From positions 26,070 through 39,629 of the forward strand of contig JADLKI010000010.1 of the NCBI GenBank assembly GCA_015657395.1: 13,560 bases of DNA, written 5' to 3'. Source of the stretch: Spirochaetales bacterium (lineage in GTDB: Bacteria > Spirochaetota > Spirochaetia > Treponematales > Rectinemataceae). The position numbers were made by a program, and so were the translations under genes. Position 1 is the stretch's first letter, and each line of letters begins with the position of its first letter. Below are positions 6,081 through 12,503 of this stretch, piece by piece. The notes under the pieces were generated by a model. It was not told the DNA's origin and did no database searches. It worked only from the letters and a program-made list of their open reading frames with translations.

Positions 6081-8864
6081 CTACACCCGCATGATGGTCT
6101 TGGGCATGGTCGTCATCTTGCGGCAGCCCGTCCCCGTGACGACATAACAGTCCTCGACACCGATAAGTGCCCCTTTGTAGGGCTCCCACGCCTCGATCTC
6201 GAAGACCATATTCTCCTCAAAGGGCCTGTCCAGGGTCCCAAGCGCACCGAAGATGTGCTGATCCTCACACTGAAGCCCTATGGAGTGGCCTATGGAGAAG
6301 GCTATGCCGCCAGGGATCGTCTTCTTGTACCAAGACATGGCCTCCTCGCTCAGAGCTTTCATGTTCACTCCGGGCCTTATTCGTTCCTCAAAGCAACGCT
6401 GGAAATTCAGGAGCCCATCTATGAGCTTATCCGCCTCCGCCGGGACCTCGCCGATGACCAGTTCCTGGTTTATGTCCGCCACATAGCCCTTGTAGATACC
6501 GCCGAAGTCGAGGCGCACAATCTCGCCCTTTTTCACCACCCTGCCCGTGCCGGGAGCCTCCGGGTCCGAGTCGCCTATAGTCATGGTGAGATGATCCCAG
6601 TCGTCGGCGCCATGCCTAAGGAGAGAGTCTTTGGCGATTTTGAGAAGCTCCACATCGGTGACCCCCTCCCGGACCGCGGCGATGGTGTCCTTCAACGCGG
6701 CCTCGGTGATCTCCGCTGCCTTCTGAAGGTACTCTATCTCGAGGGAAGTCTTTACAAGCCTCATGTCCAGGAAGGCTTCGTCGGCATTCACGAGCGCCAC
6801 TTTCGCCTTTTCCCGGGAGAGCGTGTCGACGAGATATTTGGGAGCCGTGGTTTCGAGCCCCACCCTTTTGCCGACAAGTCCCCAGCCACGAATCTTCGAC
6901 AGTAGAGCCATACCCACCTCAGCCTGGCTCTCTATGCCTACAGTGTCGGCGAACCAACTGAAGCGGCCCGCGCTCTTAAAGACATTCCAGTGCACCAGCG
7001 TGCCTTCCCCTTCCCTGCGTATCATGGCCAGATTGGGATACTGGTTGTTCAGCGCCAGAAGTATGGGATTGTCGGCGCTGTGCAAAAGTGGCAGGCCGCT
7101 CAGATAGTACACGTTCACCGGCGAGGTGGCGACGAGGAGATCAAGATCGTATTTCCTCATGATCTCCGCAGCTTTCTTTGCGTTATAGCCTATAGGTTTC
7201 ACGGCTTTGACCTCTGGAAGATTTTTGTTGATCGGAATGGATGGGGCGAGACGCTGCAGAATCTCTATAGTCCGTCCCTCATCGGCCATCTTTTCGATTT
7301 CGGCCGTCTCCACGGGCCGCCCTTCGATGTGTGAAAGGTAGCCCGCGAGTATGGCGGTGATGGCGTTCATGGACTGCGCAGGCGTGAACTCCGGCTCCCT
7401 GTCTTCCAGAATACAGCGGGCGAAGTGGTCGTCGGTCTTCCGCACCGAGATCGTGTAATATTCAGGGAACGGGAGATGCTCCACATCGGGTTCCACCCAC
7501 TGCTGCGCCCTGTCCCCCATACGCTCGTCGAAAGAGCAGAATCGCACTGGCTTCTCCCATGCGTGGTTCTCAAAGATGCTGCCCTTGGTGCCGAAGACTT
7601 CCATGCTGTTGTAGGGCGTTGTCTTCTGGGTAAAACTGACCATCACGTCCGCAACGGCCCCATTTTCGTAATTGGCTACGGCGATGGCGTTGTCCTCCGC
7701 CTTTTCGGGCAGATTGATGGCCTGCTTGGCCAGGACGCTGGTGACCCTGCTGCATTTGGATCTGATGATGTACTCGATGGTGACGAACTTGTGGGCGGCC
7801 ATGTCCATGAGCGCGCCGCCGCCAGCCTTGATCGGGTCCCCCTTCCAGAAACCGCTCTGGGAGAGACCGAATATTTCGTTGACCCCTTCATAGGCCCTCA
7901 CCATGAGCACATCCCCGATCAGGCCCTGAGCCACGATGTCGTGCATGCACACATGTGCGGGCAGAAACCGGTGATTCTCGGCTATCATGAATTTGACACC
8001 GGCCTTTCTGCAGGCCTCGATCATGCGGCGGCAGCCCTCGACCGTCGTCCCCATGGGCTTTTCGCAGAGCACGTGCTTGCCCGCGGCGGCACACTTCTCT
8101 ACCATCTCCACATGATAGGCATGAGGCACCATGACCAGCACCGCGTCTATGTCCGAGGCAAGCATGGCCTCGAGGTTGTCGTAGGGGACCATGATCCCGT
8201 CCTTGTAGGTCATGGCCATTTTCTTCGCGTTCTCGAAATTCTGGTCGTAGATAGCGGTGTACGCGATAATGGGTGAACCCCTGTCACCGTTGCTGTGGAA
8301 GTGGAAGGCCTGGCCACCGCCGATAACGCCGAACTTGACCCTTCCCCGGTAGTCCATCTTTTTTTGCGCCTGCACGAGGGAACTCGAGTCCCGTTCGACG
8401 AACTGATCCAAAAAGAGCTCAAAGATCCTCTGGAAGTTCATGGCATCGGGTCTGTTGCCGGTATATTTGATGTAGCCGCCCATCTGGGCCACCAGAGAAT
8501 AGATGTGCCCCTTCAGCATGTCCAATACTGTCTGTATGCCGATATAGAAGATGACTGCGGGTTTCGGCGCGGGCCCAGCGTAGGAGGTGCACGAGCCTCC
8601 GTTGAAATCAATGGAATAAATCTGATCATCGGAGTCGGGACCTTCCCTCACGAGCCCATCGCGGGATTTCAGATTGAACTGAAAACTCCGATCCAGGGTC
8701 TTCATCTCATAGCGTATTTCGTCCGTGGTGTTGCAGACCAAGGTAAAAAAATGGAAGCCCTCCCGCAAATCCGCCGCGCCGAGATCGCCGTCCTCCAATT
8801 TTCTGCGACATGTTTCGAACAGCGCCGCATCAAGCGGGGTTTCCTTCCCTGCCAGCAACTCCAT
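6081..8864 (-). CDS. Three-part fusion: SCP2-like domain, Gfo/Idh/MocA oxidoreductase, M24 metallopeptidase-like domain
   Basis: 927 residues in one uninterrupted frame. Residues about 40-155 resemble an SCP2 sterol-carrier domain (IQTVLDMLKGH, 110-120; GYIKYTGN, 130-137). About 175-540 form a Gfo/Idh/MocA oxidoreductase: FGVIGGGQ (178-185), the EKP motif (268-270, catalytic K269), ENHRF (296-300) and the D354/H358 pair in GGGALMDMAAH. About 555-927 form a creatinase/prolidase-like unit: an N-terminal domain, then an M24 pita-bread domain with all five metal ligands D786, D797, H860, E891 and E904. Such domains cleave X-Pro peptides or C-N bonds (creatine); the oxidoreductase acts on sugars or cyclitols with NAD(P). 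An in-frame ATG at 8891 has no ribosome-binding site, whereas the ATG at 8864 has CGAGGAG about 5 bases before it. This is the first gene of the operon. Domain calls 2 and 3 are firm; domain 1 is less so. Confidence 0.9.
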   Translation of the reverse strand: MELLAGKETPLDAALFETCRRKLEDGDLGAADLREGFHFFTLVCNTTDEIRYEMKTLDRSFQFNLKSRDGLVREGPDSDDQIYSIDFNGGSCTSYAGPAPKPAVIFYIGIQTVLDMLKGHIYSLVAQMGGYIKYTGNRPDAMNFQRIFELFLDQFVERDSSSLVQAQKKMDYRGRVKFGVIGGGQAFHFHSNGDRGSPIIAYTAIYDQNFENAKKMAMTYKDGIMVPYDNLEAMLASDIDAVLVMVPHAYHVEMVEKCAAAGKHVLCEKPMGTTVEGCRRMIEACRKAGVKFMIAENHRFLPAHVCMHDIVAQGLIGDVLMVRAYEGVNEIFGLSQSGFWKGDPIKAGGGALMDMAAHKFVTIEYIIRSKCSRVTSVLAKQAINLPEKAEDNAIAVANYENGAVADVMVSFTQKTTPYNSMEVFGTKGSIFENHAWEKPVRFCSFDERMGDRAQQWVEPDVEHLPFPEYYTISVRKTDDHFARCILEDREPEFTPAQSMNAITAILAGYLSHIEGRPVETAEIEKMADEGRTIEILQRLAPSIPINKNLPEVKAVKPIGYNAKKAAEIMRKYDLDLLVATSPVNVYYLSGLPLLHSADNPILLALNNQYPNLAMIRREGEGTLVHWNVFKSAGRFSWFADTVGIESQAEVGMALLSKIRGWGLVGKRVGLETTAPKYLVDTLSREKAKVALVNADEAFLDMRLVKTSLEIEYLQKAAEITEAALKDTIAAVREGVTDVELLKIAKDSLLRHGADDWDHLTMTIGDSDPEAPGTGRVVKKGEIVRLDFGGIYKGYVADINQELVIGEVPAEADKLIDGLLNFQRCFEERIRPGVNMKALSEEAMSWYKKTIPGGIAFSIGHSIGLQCEDQHIFGALGTLDRPFEENMVFEIEAWEPYKGALIGVEDCYVVTGTGCRKMTTMPKTIMRV

Positions 8865-8906
8865 ACATGCTCCTCGCGTAAATTCGGTCATCCATATTCA
8901 ATGAAT

Positions 8907-8931
8907 AATTGGTAAAGTTATTTTACCAATT
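8907..8931. promoter_or_regulatory. Operator candidate: perfect 10-bp inverted repeat
   Basis: AATTGGTAAA (8907-8916) and TTTACCAATT (8922-8931) are exact reverse complements around 5 bases. The repeat lies directly downstream of the -10 box, at the predicted transcription start, so a bound protein would block initiation. The half-site AATTGGT/ACCAATT matches that of FadR-type GntR regulators such as PdhR, although those sites usually have only about 3 bases between GGT and ACC and here there are 11. The GntR protein encoded in the operon is the likely ligand; the LacI protein at 12504-13493 is less likely. Confidence 0.7.
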
Positions 8932-8939
8932 TCTAGAAA

Positions 8940-8968
8940 ATGATAAGCCCGCTTCCCCGATTTGTCAA
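8940..8968 (-). promoter_or_regulatory. Primary-sigma promoter of the catabolic operon
   Basis: On the minus strand, TTGACA (8963-8968, a perfect -35) is followed after exactly 17 bases by TATCAT (8940-8945, five of six matches to TATAAT). The predicted start is near 8933, giving a leader of about 70 bases before the fusion gene. The inverted repeat at 8907-8931 begins at the start site. Confidence 0.8.
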
Positions 8969-9359
8969 TATAGAATTTGCCTTTCCTCATCTCAGGGGTA
9001 GCCCCCCATTCGCCCAGCCAGAGTCACAGGAGAAGAGAATATCCGTGGGGTGAGGCTCTGGACTGTTATTTCTTCGCAGATATCAGAATCACGGGCGAAT
9101 CTGAAAAGGAAAAACACATCGCGCTGTGAGATGCCGTCTTTGAAAAATATAAGGGTCGGTGTATAGCCATTGACCTTGCGCTCTGAGTGTCTGAAGGGCA
9201 AGAATCTCAGCATCGAATAGCTTCAGCCATGTCGCATAATTGGCTGGAGTGCCCGCCTGTCCACGCCTCAAAACTCGGCATACCAGTGGCAATTCTTGGA
9301 TATGTACTGTGCAAGATATGCCATCCCCCGACCTTGGATGAATAGGGGAAAAGTCAGAA
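8969..9359. other. About 390 bases without a supported gene
   Basis: This stretch lies between the nrdG stop and the catabolic promoter. Two short minus-strand frames overlap here (8992-9213, 73 codons; 9089-9292, 67 codons), in different frames, without a convincing ribosome-binding site and with no protein motif I recognise. They could be pieces of a decayed gene broken by a frameshift, or chance. Small inverted repeats exist, such as CCAGAG/CTCTGG (9016-9021 and 9055-9060 region) and GGGG/CCCC near 8995-9007, but no hairpin followed by a T-run, so no clear terminator for nrdDG is visible. Confidence 0.5.
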
Positions 9360-9977
9360 TTACCCCAACCGCGCCTCGGGCCTGAGCCACTCGGCCGTGG
9401 GGTTTATGAGCTGCACAAGGTAATGCTCCGTGGGACCGAGCAATTCGCGGATCTTACGGATATCGTCCTCATCGAGGAGCGGCTCCGCCAGGGTCGTCCT
9501 GAAAAGGTAGTCTACGCCGGATTCTCTGATGATCCTGATACTCTCTTGGATTGCACCGATATCGACCGGAACGCCGGCCAGCTCGCCGTAGCGCTCGAAG
9601 GGCGCCTTGATGTCCATGGCGATGAAATCGACGAGTCCGGCCGATACGATCGCCGAGAGCCTGTCGGGAAAGCTGCCGTTCGTGTCGAGCTTGACGAGGT
9701 ACCCCAGCCTTCGTATCCTTGTCAGCAGTTCCGGCAGATCATCGTGCAGGAGGGGCTCCCCGCCGCTCACCACCACGGCCTGCAGCCGGCCGACCCTCGA
9801 CTGTAGAAAGCGGAACACTTCGTCCACATCGAGGGGCTGTCCGAAGCGCGCAGGGTCGACGAGCTGCGGGTTGTGGCAGTAGGGGCAGCGAAAGTTGCAG
9901 CCCTGCATAAAGACGACGGCGCTGATGTGCCCCGGGTAGTCGACGAGGGAGGAGCGCTGCAGTCCGCCTATGAGCAC
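9360..9977 (-). CDS. nrdG: Anaerobic ribonucleotide reductase activating protein (radical SAM)
   Basis: 205 residues from a GTG at 9977. That start overlaps the 3' end of nrdD by ten bases and has AAGGAG 5 bases upstream; the longer open frame only reads over nrdD. The radical-SAM cysteines are C27, C31 and C34 (CNFRCPYC, CX3CX2C), binding a [4Fe-4S] cluster, with SGGEP at 71-75 for S-adenosylmethionine. KLDTNG (96-101) and MDIKAP (121-126) are further conserved strands. The start LIGGLQRSSLVDYPG is characteristic of the NrdG2-type activases. The enzyme makes the 5'-deoxyadenosyl radical that installs the glycyl radical on NrdD. Translation is evidently coupled to nrdD and shares its B12 and NrdR control. 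Confidence 0.95.
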   Translation of the reverse strand: MLIGGLQRSSLVDYPGHISAVVFMQGCNFRCPYCHNPQLVDPARFGQPLDVDEVFRFLQSRVGRLQAVVVSGGEPLLHDDLPELLTRIRRLGYLVKLDTNGSFPDRLSAIVSAGLVDFIAMDIKAPFERYGELAGVPVDIGAIQESIRIIRESGVDYLFRTTLAEPLLDEDDIRKIRELLGPTEHYLVQLINPTAEWLRPEARLG

Positions 9978-12082
9978 AGCTTCTCCTTGTTGAGTCTGAA
10001 TGTCTTCCGAAGTTCGAACTCCGCCTTTTTCCCCTTGTTCCACTGCGCTACGGGCCGGAGATAGCCCGTGACCCTGGAATAGATTTCGGTCGGCTTGCCG
10101 CATTTGGGACATGCCGAGACTTCCCCGGCGATGTAGGCGTGGTCGGGACAGATCGAAAATGTCGGCGTGAAAGTAAAATACGGAAGCCTGTAGCTGCTGC
10201 AGATGGTGCGGACCAGGGCCTTGACCGCCTCGTAATCTTCAACCCGCTCGCCCGAGAAGATATGGACAACGGTGCCGCCCGTGTATTTGCACTGGAGCTC
10301 GTCCTGCAGGTCCAGGTACTCGAAAATGTCGTCGGTATAGTTCACCGGGAGCTGAGTCGAATTGGTGTAGAATGGCTCGCGCTCGCCGCCTTCGAGGTCA
10401 TTGAGCGTGCTGGCGCTTATGATGTCCGGATACTTGTTCCTGTCGAGCTTCGCCAGGCGATAGCTCGCTCCCTCGGCGGGGCTCGCTTCAAGGTTGTAGC
10501 TGTTGCCCGTCGATTCCTGGAATTCCAGGAGGCGGCCCCGCAGGTAATCCATGACCCTGAGGGCGAACTTCTGCCCTGCGTCCGACGCGACGCCCTCGCC
10601 GAACAGATTCCGGCAGGCCTCGTTCATGCCGATCACTCCGATCGTCGAGAAGTGGTTCTTCCAGAAACACCCGAAATGCTTCTCGACGTCGCGCAGATAG
10701 TACCTCGAGTAGGGGTAGAGATTGTTCCGGGTGAACTGTTCCAGCACTTTCCGTTTGATCTCGAGGCTCTCCCGGGCGAGCACCAGCCGGTCTTCGAGCA
10801 GCCGCAGGAATTCATCTTCGTCGTGGGCGAGATAGCCGATCCGCGGCAGATTGATCGTCACCACGCCGATCGAGCCGGTCAGGGGATAGGACCCGAACAG
10901 ACCGCCGCCGCGCTTTTTGAGCTCGCGGTTGTCGAGCCTGAGGCGGCAGCACATCGAGCGCGCATCCTCCGGCCGCATGTCGGAGTTGACGAAGTTTGAG
11001 AAATAGGGCACTCCATAGCGGGCCGTCACCTTCCAGAGCATGTCGAGCGACGGATTGCCCCAGTCGAAATCAGGAGTGATGTTGTAGGTGGGAATCGGGA
11101 AGGTAAAGACCCGGCCGGCCGCATCGCCTTCGTACATGACCTCGAGAAAGGCCCTGTTGAAGAGGTCCATCTCGGGCTGGAATTCGCGGTATGTCGCGGC
11201 CTGCGGCTCGCCGCCTATAATCACCGCCTCATCCGCATATGTCTTCGGCACCACGAGATCGAGGGTGACATTCGTGAAAGGCGTCTGGAAGCCCACCCGC
11301 GTCGGCACGTTGATGTTGAACAGAAATTCCTGCAGCGCCTGTTTGACGTCGGCATAGGTCAGCCGGTCGTAACGGATGAAGGGCGCGAGCAGGGTGTCGA
11401 AGCTCGAGAATGCCTGCGCGCCCGCGGCCTCTCCCTGTAGGGTGTAGAAAAAGTTGACGACCTGGCCGAGCGCGCTCCGGAAGTGCCGGGCCGGTCTGCT
11501 CTCGACCTTTCCCGAAACTCCCCGGAATCCTTCGACCAGAAGGGCCTTGAGATCCCAGCCGACGCAGTAGACGGCGAGCACATTGAGGTCGTGGATATGA
11601 AAGTCGCCGTCGAGGTGAGCCACCCTGATCTCGGAGGGATATATCTGATTCAGCCAGTAGCTGCTGCTGATCTCGGATGAGACATAATTATTGAGGCCCT
11701 GGAGCGAGAAGGTCATGTTGCTGTTCTCGTTGACGCGCCAGTCCCGCTGATTCAGGTACTGGTCGACAAGCTCTCCGTTGGCGGACGCCGCAATCTCCCT
11801 GATTCTGGCGTGCTGATCGCGGTAGAGAATGTAGGCCTTCGCCGTCTTCCGGTAGGGCGAGGCGAGGAGCACTTCCTCGACGATATCCTGAATCTCTTCG
11901 ACCGTCGGCAGCTTTTCGCCGAGGGTCTGCTCGGCCATCGTCAGGGCGCGGAGCGCAAGGCGCTTCGCAATCGGCGCATCGAACTCGCCTGTGGCTGCAC
12001 CGGCCTTCATGATCGCGCGGGCGATCTTCTCTGCATCGAAGCGGACCTCAACGCCATTGCGTTTGACAATAGACTGAAACAT
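9968..12082 (-). CDS. nrdD: Anaerobic (class III) ribonucleoside-triphosphate reductase
   Basis: 704 residues from the ATG at 12082 (GGAGG 4 bases before). The frame is open to 12211, but the extra residues do not look like NrdD. Residues about 3-95 are an ATP-cone (VKRNGVEVRFDAEKI), the allosteric overall-activity site. The catalytic barrel contains the CC pair at 378-379 (SMCCRLRLDN), the usual place of the thiyl-radical cysteine. Near the C-terminus a zinc site is formed by C645, H648, C658 and C661, and the glycyl-radical residue is G673 in RVTGYLRP (670-677). The enzyme reduces ribonucleoside triphosphates to deoxy forms using formate as reductant, and its radical is destroyed by oxygen. 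It overlaps nrdG by ten bases. Long leader with promoter, NrdR-like boxes and cobalamin riboswitch. Confidence 0.97.
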   Translation of the reverse strand: MFQSIVKRNGVEVRFDAEKIARAIMKAGAATGEFDAPIAKRLALRALTMAEQTLGEKLPTVEEIQDIVEEVLLASPYRKTAKAYILYRDQHARIREIAASANGELVDQYLNQRDWRVNENSNMTFSLQGLNNYVSSEISSSYWLNQIYPSEIRVAHLDGDFHIHDLNVLAVYCVGWDLKALLVEGFRGVSGKVESRPARHFRSALGQVVNFFYTLQGEAAGAQAFSSFDTLLAPFIRYDRLTYADVKQALQEFLFNINVPTRVGFQTPFTNVTLDLVVPKTYADEAVIIGGEPQAATYREFQPEMDLFNRAFLEVMYEGDAAGRVFTFPIPTYNITPDFDWGNPSLDMLWKVTARYGVPYFSNFVNSDMRPEDARSMCCRLRLDNRELKKRGGGLFGSYPLTGSIGVVTINLPRIGYLAHDEDEFLRLLEDRLVLARESLEIKRKVLEQFTRNNLYPYSRYYLRDVEKHFGCFWKNHFSTIGVIGMNEACRNLFGEGVASDAGQKFALRVMDYLRGRLLEFQESTGNSYNLEASPAEGASYRLAKLDRNKYPDIISASTLNDLEGGEREPFYTNSTQLPVNYTDDIFEYLDLQDELQCKYTGGTVVHIFSGERVEDYEAVKALVRTICSSYRLPYFTFTPTFSICPDHAYIAGEVSACPKCGKPTEIYSRVTGYLRPVAQWNKGKKAEFELRKTFRLNKEKLCS

Positions 12083-12182
12083 ACAACCTCCCCATGCAAT
12101 ACCAATGTGTGACAGAGGTCGGGACAGTTCGGGGAAGGAGGCCTGTGAGAGACGACAATATTGGAATGCCACACAGCTCCAT
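12048..12182 (-). CDS. Possible 44-codon leader ORF overlapping the nrdD start
   Basis: An ATG at 12182 follows GAGGGAGG by 2 to 3 bases and opens a 44-residue frame (start MELCGIPILSS) that ends at 12048, 35 bases inside nrdD and out of frame with it. No homology is recognised. What makes it notable is that its ribosome-binding site and ATG sit in the hairpin at 12180-12200 immediately after the cobalamin riboswitch, the place where B12 riboswitches normally hide a translation start. It may be a leader whose translation opens the nrdD start, or a chance frame. Confidence 0.35.
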   Translation of the reverse strand: MELCGIPILSSLTGLLPRTVPTSVTHWYCMGRLYVSVYCQTQWR

Positions 12183-12200
12183 TTCCTCCCTCGGGAAATG
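12180..12200 (-). promoter_or_regulatory. Riboswitch expression-platform hairpin (P13-like)
   Basis: CATTTCC (12194-12200 on the minus strand) pairs perfectly with GGAAATG (12180-12186) around the 7-base loop CGAGGGA. The hairpin encloses a Shine-Dalgarno run (GAGGGAGG) and an ATG. Its G-rich loop could make the kissing contact with the C-rich loop of the riboswitch (CCCC, about 12321-12324), as in translational cobalamin riboswitches. A 4-bp hairpin (12203-12214) precedes it. No U-run follows, so control is more likely translational than by termination. Confidence 0.55.
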
Positions 12201-12213
12201 AACCGACACATCG

Positions 12214-12365
12214 GATAGGATAGGTCTTCCGGCTCCGGGCACCCTACTCGCCCGCCTTCCCATCTCGCCCTCCGGCGAGACAGTGGCTTTCTGTTGGGCT
12301 TTCGTTCCCGATACGGCTGCGGGGCAGCGGGAGAATCGCACTCCTCTTCCCTGGCATCCTATCGA
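12214..12365 (-). ncRNA. Cobalamin (B12) riboswitch
   Basis: In 5' to 3' order on the minus strand the conserved blocks are: AGGGAAGAGGAGTGCGAT (about 12334-12351), GCTGCCCCGCAGCCGTA (12312-12328), GAAAGCCACTG (12281-12291), a perfect 7-bp hairpin (arms 12274-12280 and 12263-12269), TGGGAAGGC (12254-12262), and the B12 box GCCGGAAGACCTATCC (12218-12233). The closing stem P1 pairs GATAGG (12358-12363) with CCTATC (12219-12224). It binds adenosylcobalamin or a related form and lowers expression of the downstream gene. Its target here is nrdD-nrdG, the B12-independent ribonucleotide reductase. Confidence 0.92.
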
Positions 12366-12424
12366 TTCAATGCGCATGCCCGCCGCGCTGACAGCATAAA
12401 AGGCGCCTCGGCATGCAAGGTCCC

Positions 12425-12453
12425 ATCCTATGCGAGAACTCTGGAGTTGTCAA
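12425..12453 (-). promoter_or_regulatory. Promoter of the nrdDG operon
   Basis: TTGACA (12448-12453) and TAGGAT (12425-12430, four of six matches with the key T-A-...-T positions kept) are separated by exactly 17 bases. Transcription should start near 12418, leaving a leader of about 335 bases that holds the whole riboswitch. The -35 lies inside the second NrdR-like box, so repressor binding would exclude RNA polymerase. Confidence 0.75.
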
Positions 12454-12494
12454 TATGTTGTGTCGAAAATTTTAACATATACAACAGATTGTGT
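12448..12494 (-). promoter_or_regulatory. Tandem NrdR-like boxes upstream of nrdD
   Basis: ACACAATCTGTTGTAT (12479-12494) and ACACAACATATTGACA (12448-12463) match the published NrdR box (ACACwATATATwGTGT) at about 13 and 12 of 16 positions. They are separated by 15 bases, the 31-bp centre-to-centre spacing typical of NrdR box pairs. NrdR is a nucleotide-sensing repressor (zinc finger plus ATP-cone) of ribonucleotide reductase genes. Position, tandem arrangement and spacing support the call more than the match of either box alone. Confidence 0.7.
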
Positions 12495-12503
12495 ATGTCC
12501 CCG

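Noticed and set aside
7425..8276. 283-codon plus-strand open frame, and the similar long plus frames at 6033-6905 and 10139-10999
   Set aside because: These mirror the fusion gene and nrdD. No motifs, and no convincing ribosome-binding sites.
8865..8891. Longer start (ATG at 8891) for the fusion gene
   Set aside because: No Shine-Dalgarno precedes it, while the ATG at 8864 has CGAGGAG at a good distance.
9978..10112. N-terminal extension of NrdG to position 10112
   Set aside because: It only reads nrdD in another frame. The GTG at 9977 has AAGGAG at ideal spacing and gives a normal NrdG N-terminus.
12083..12211. N-terminal extension of NrdD to position 12211
   Set aside because: The extra residues run through the end of the riboswitch region and do not resemble NrdD; the ATP-cone begins right after the ATG at 12082, which has GGAGG before it.
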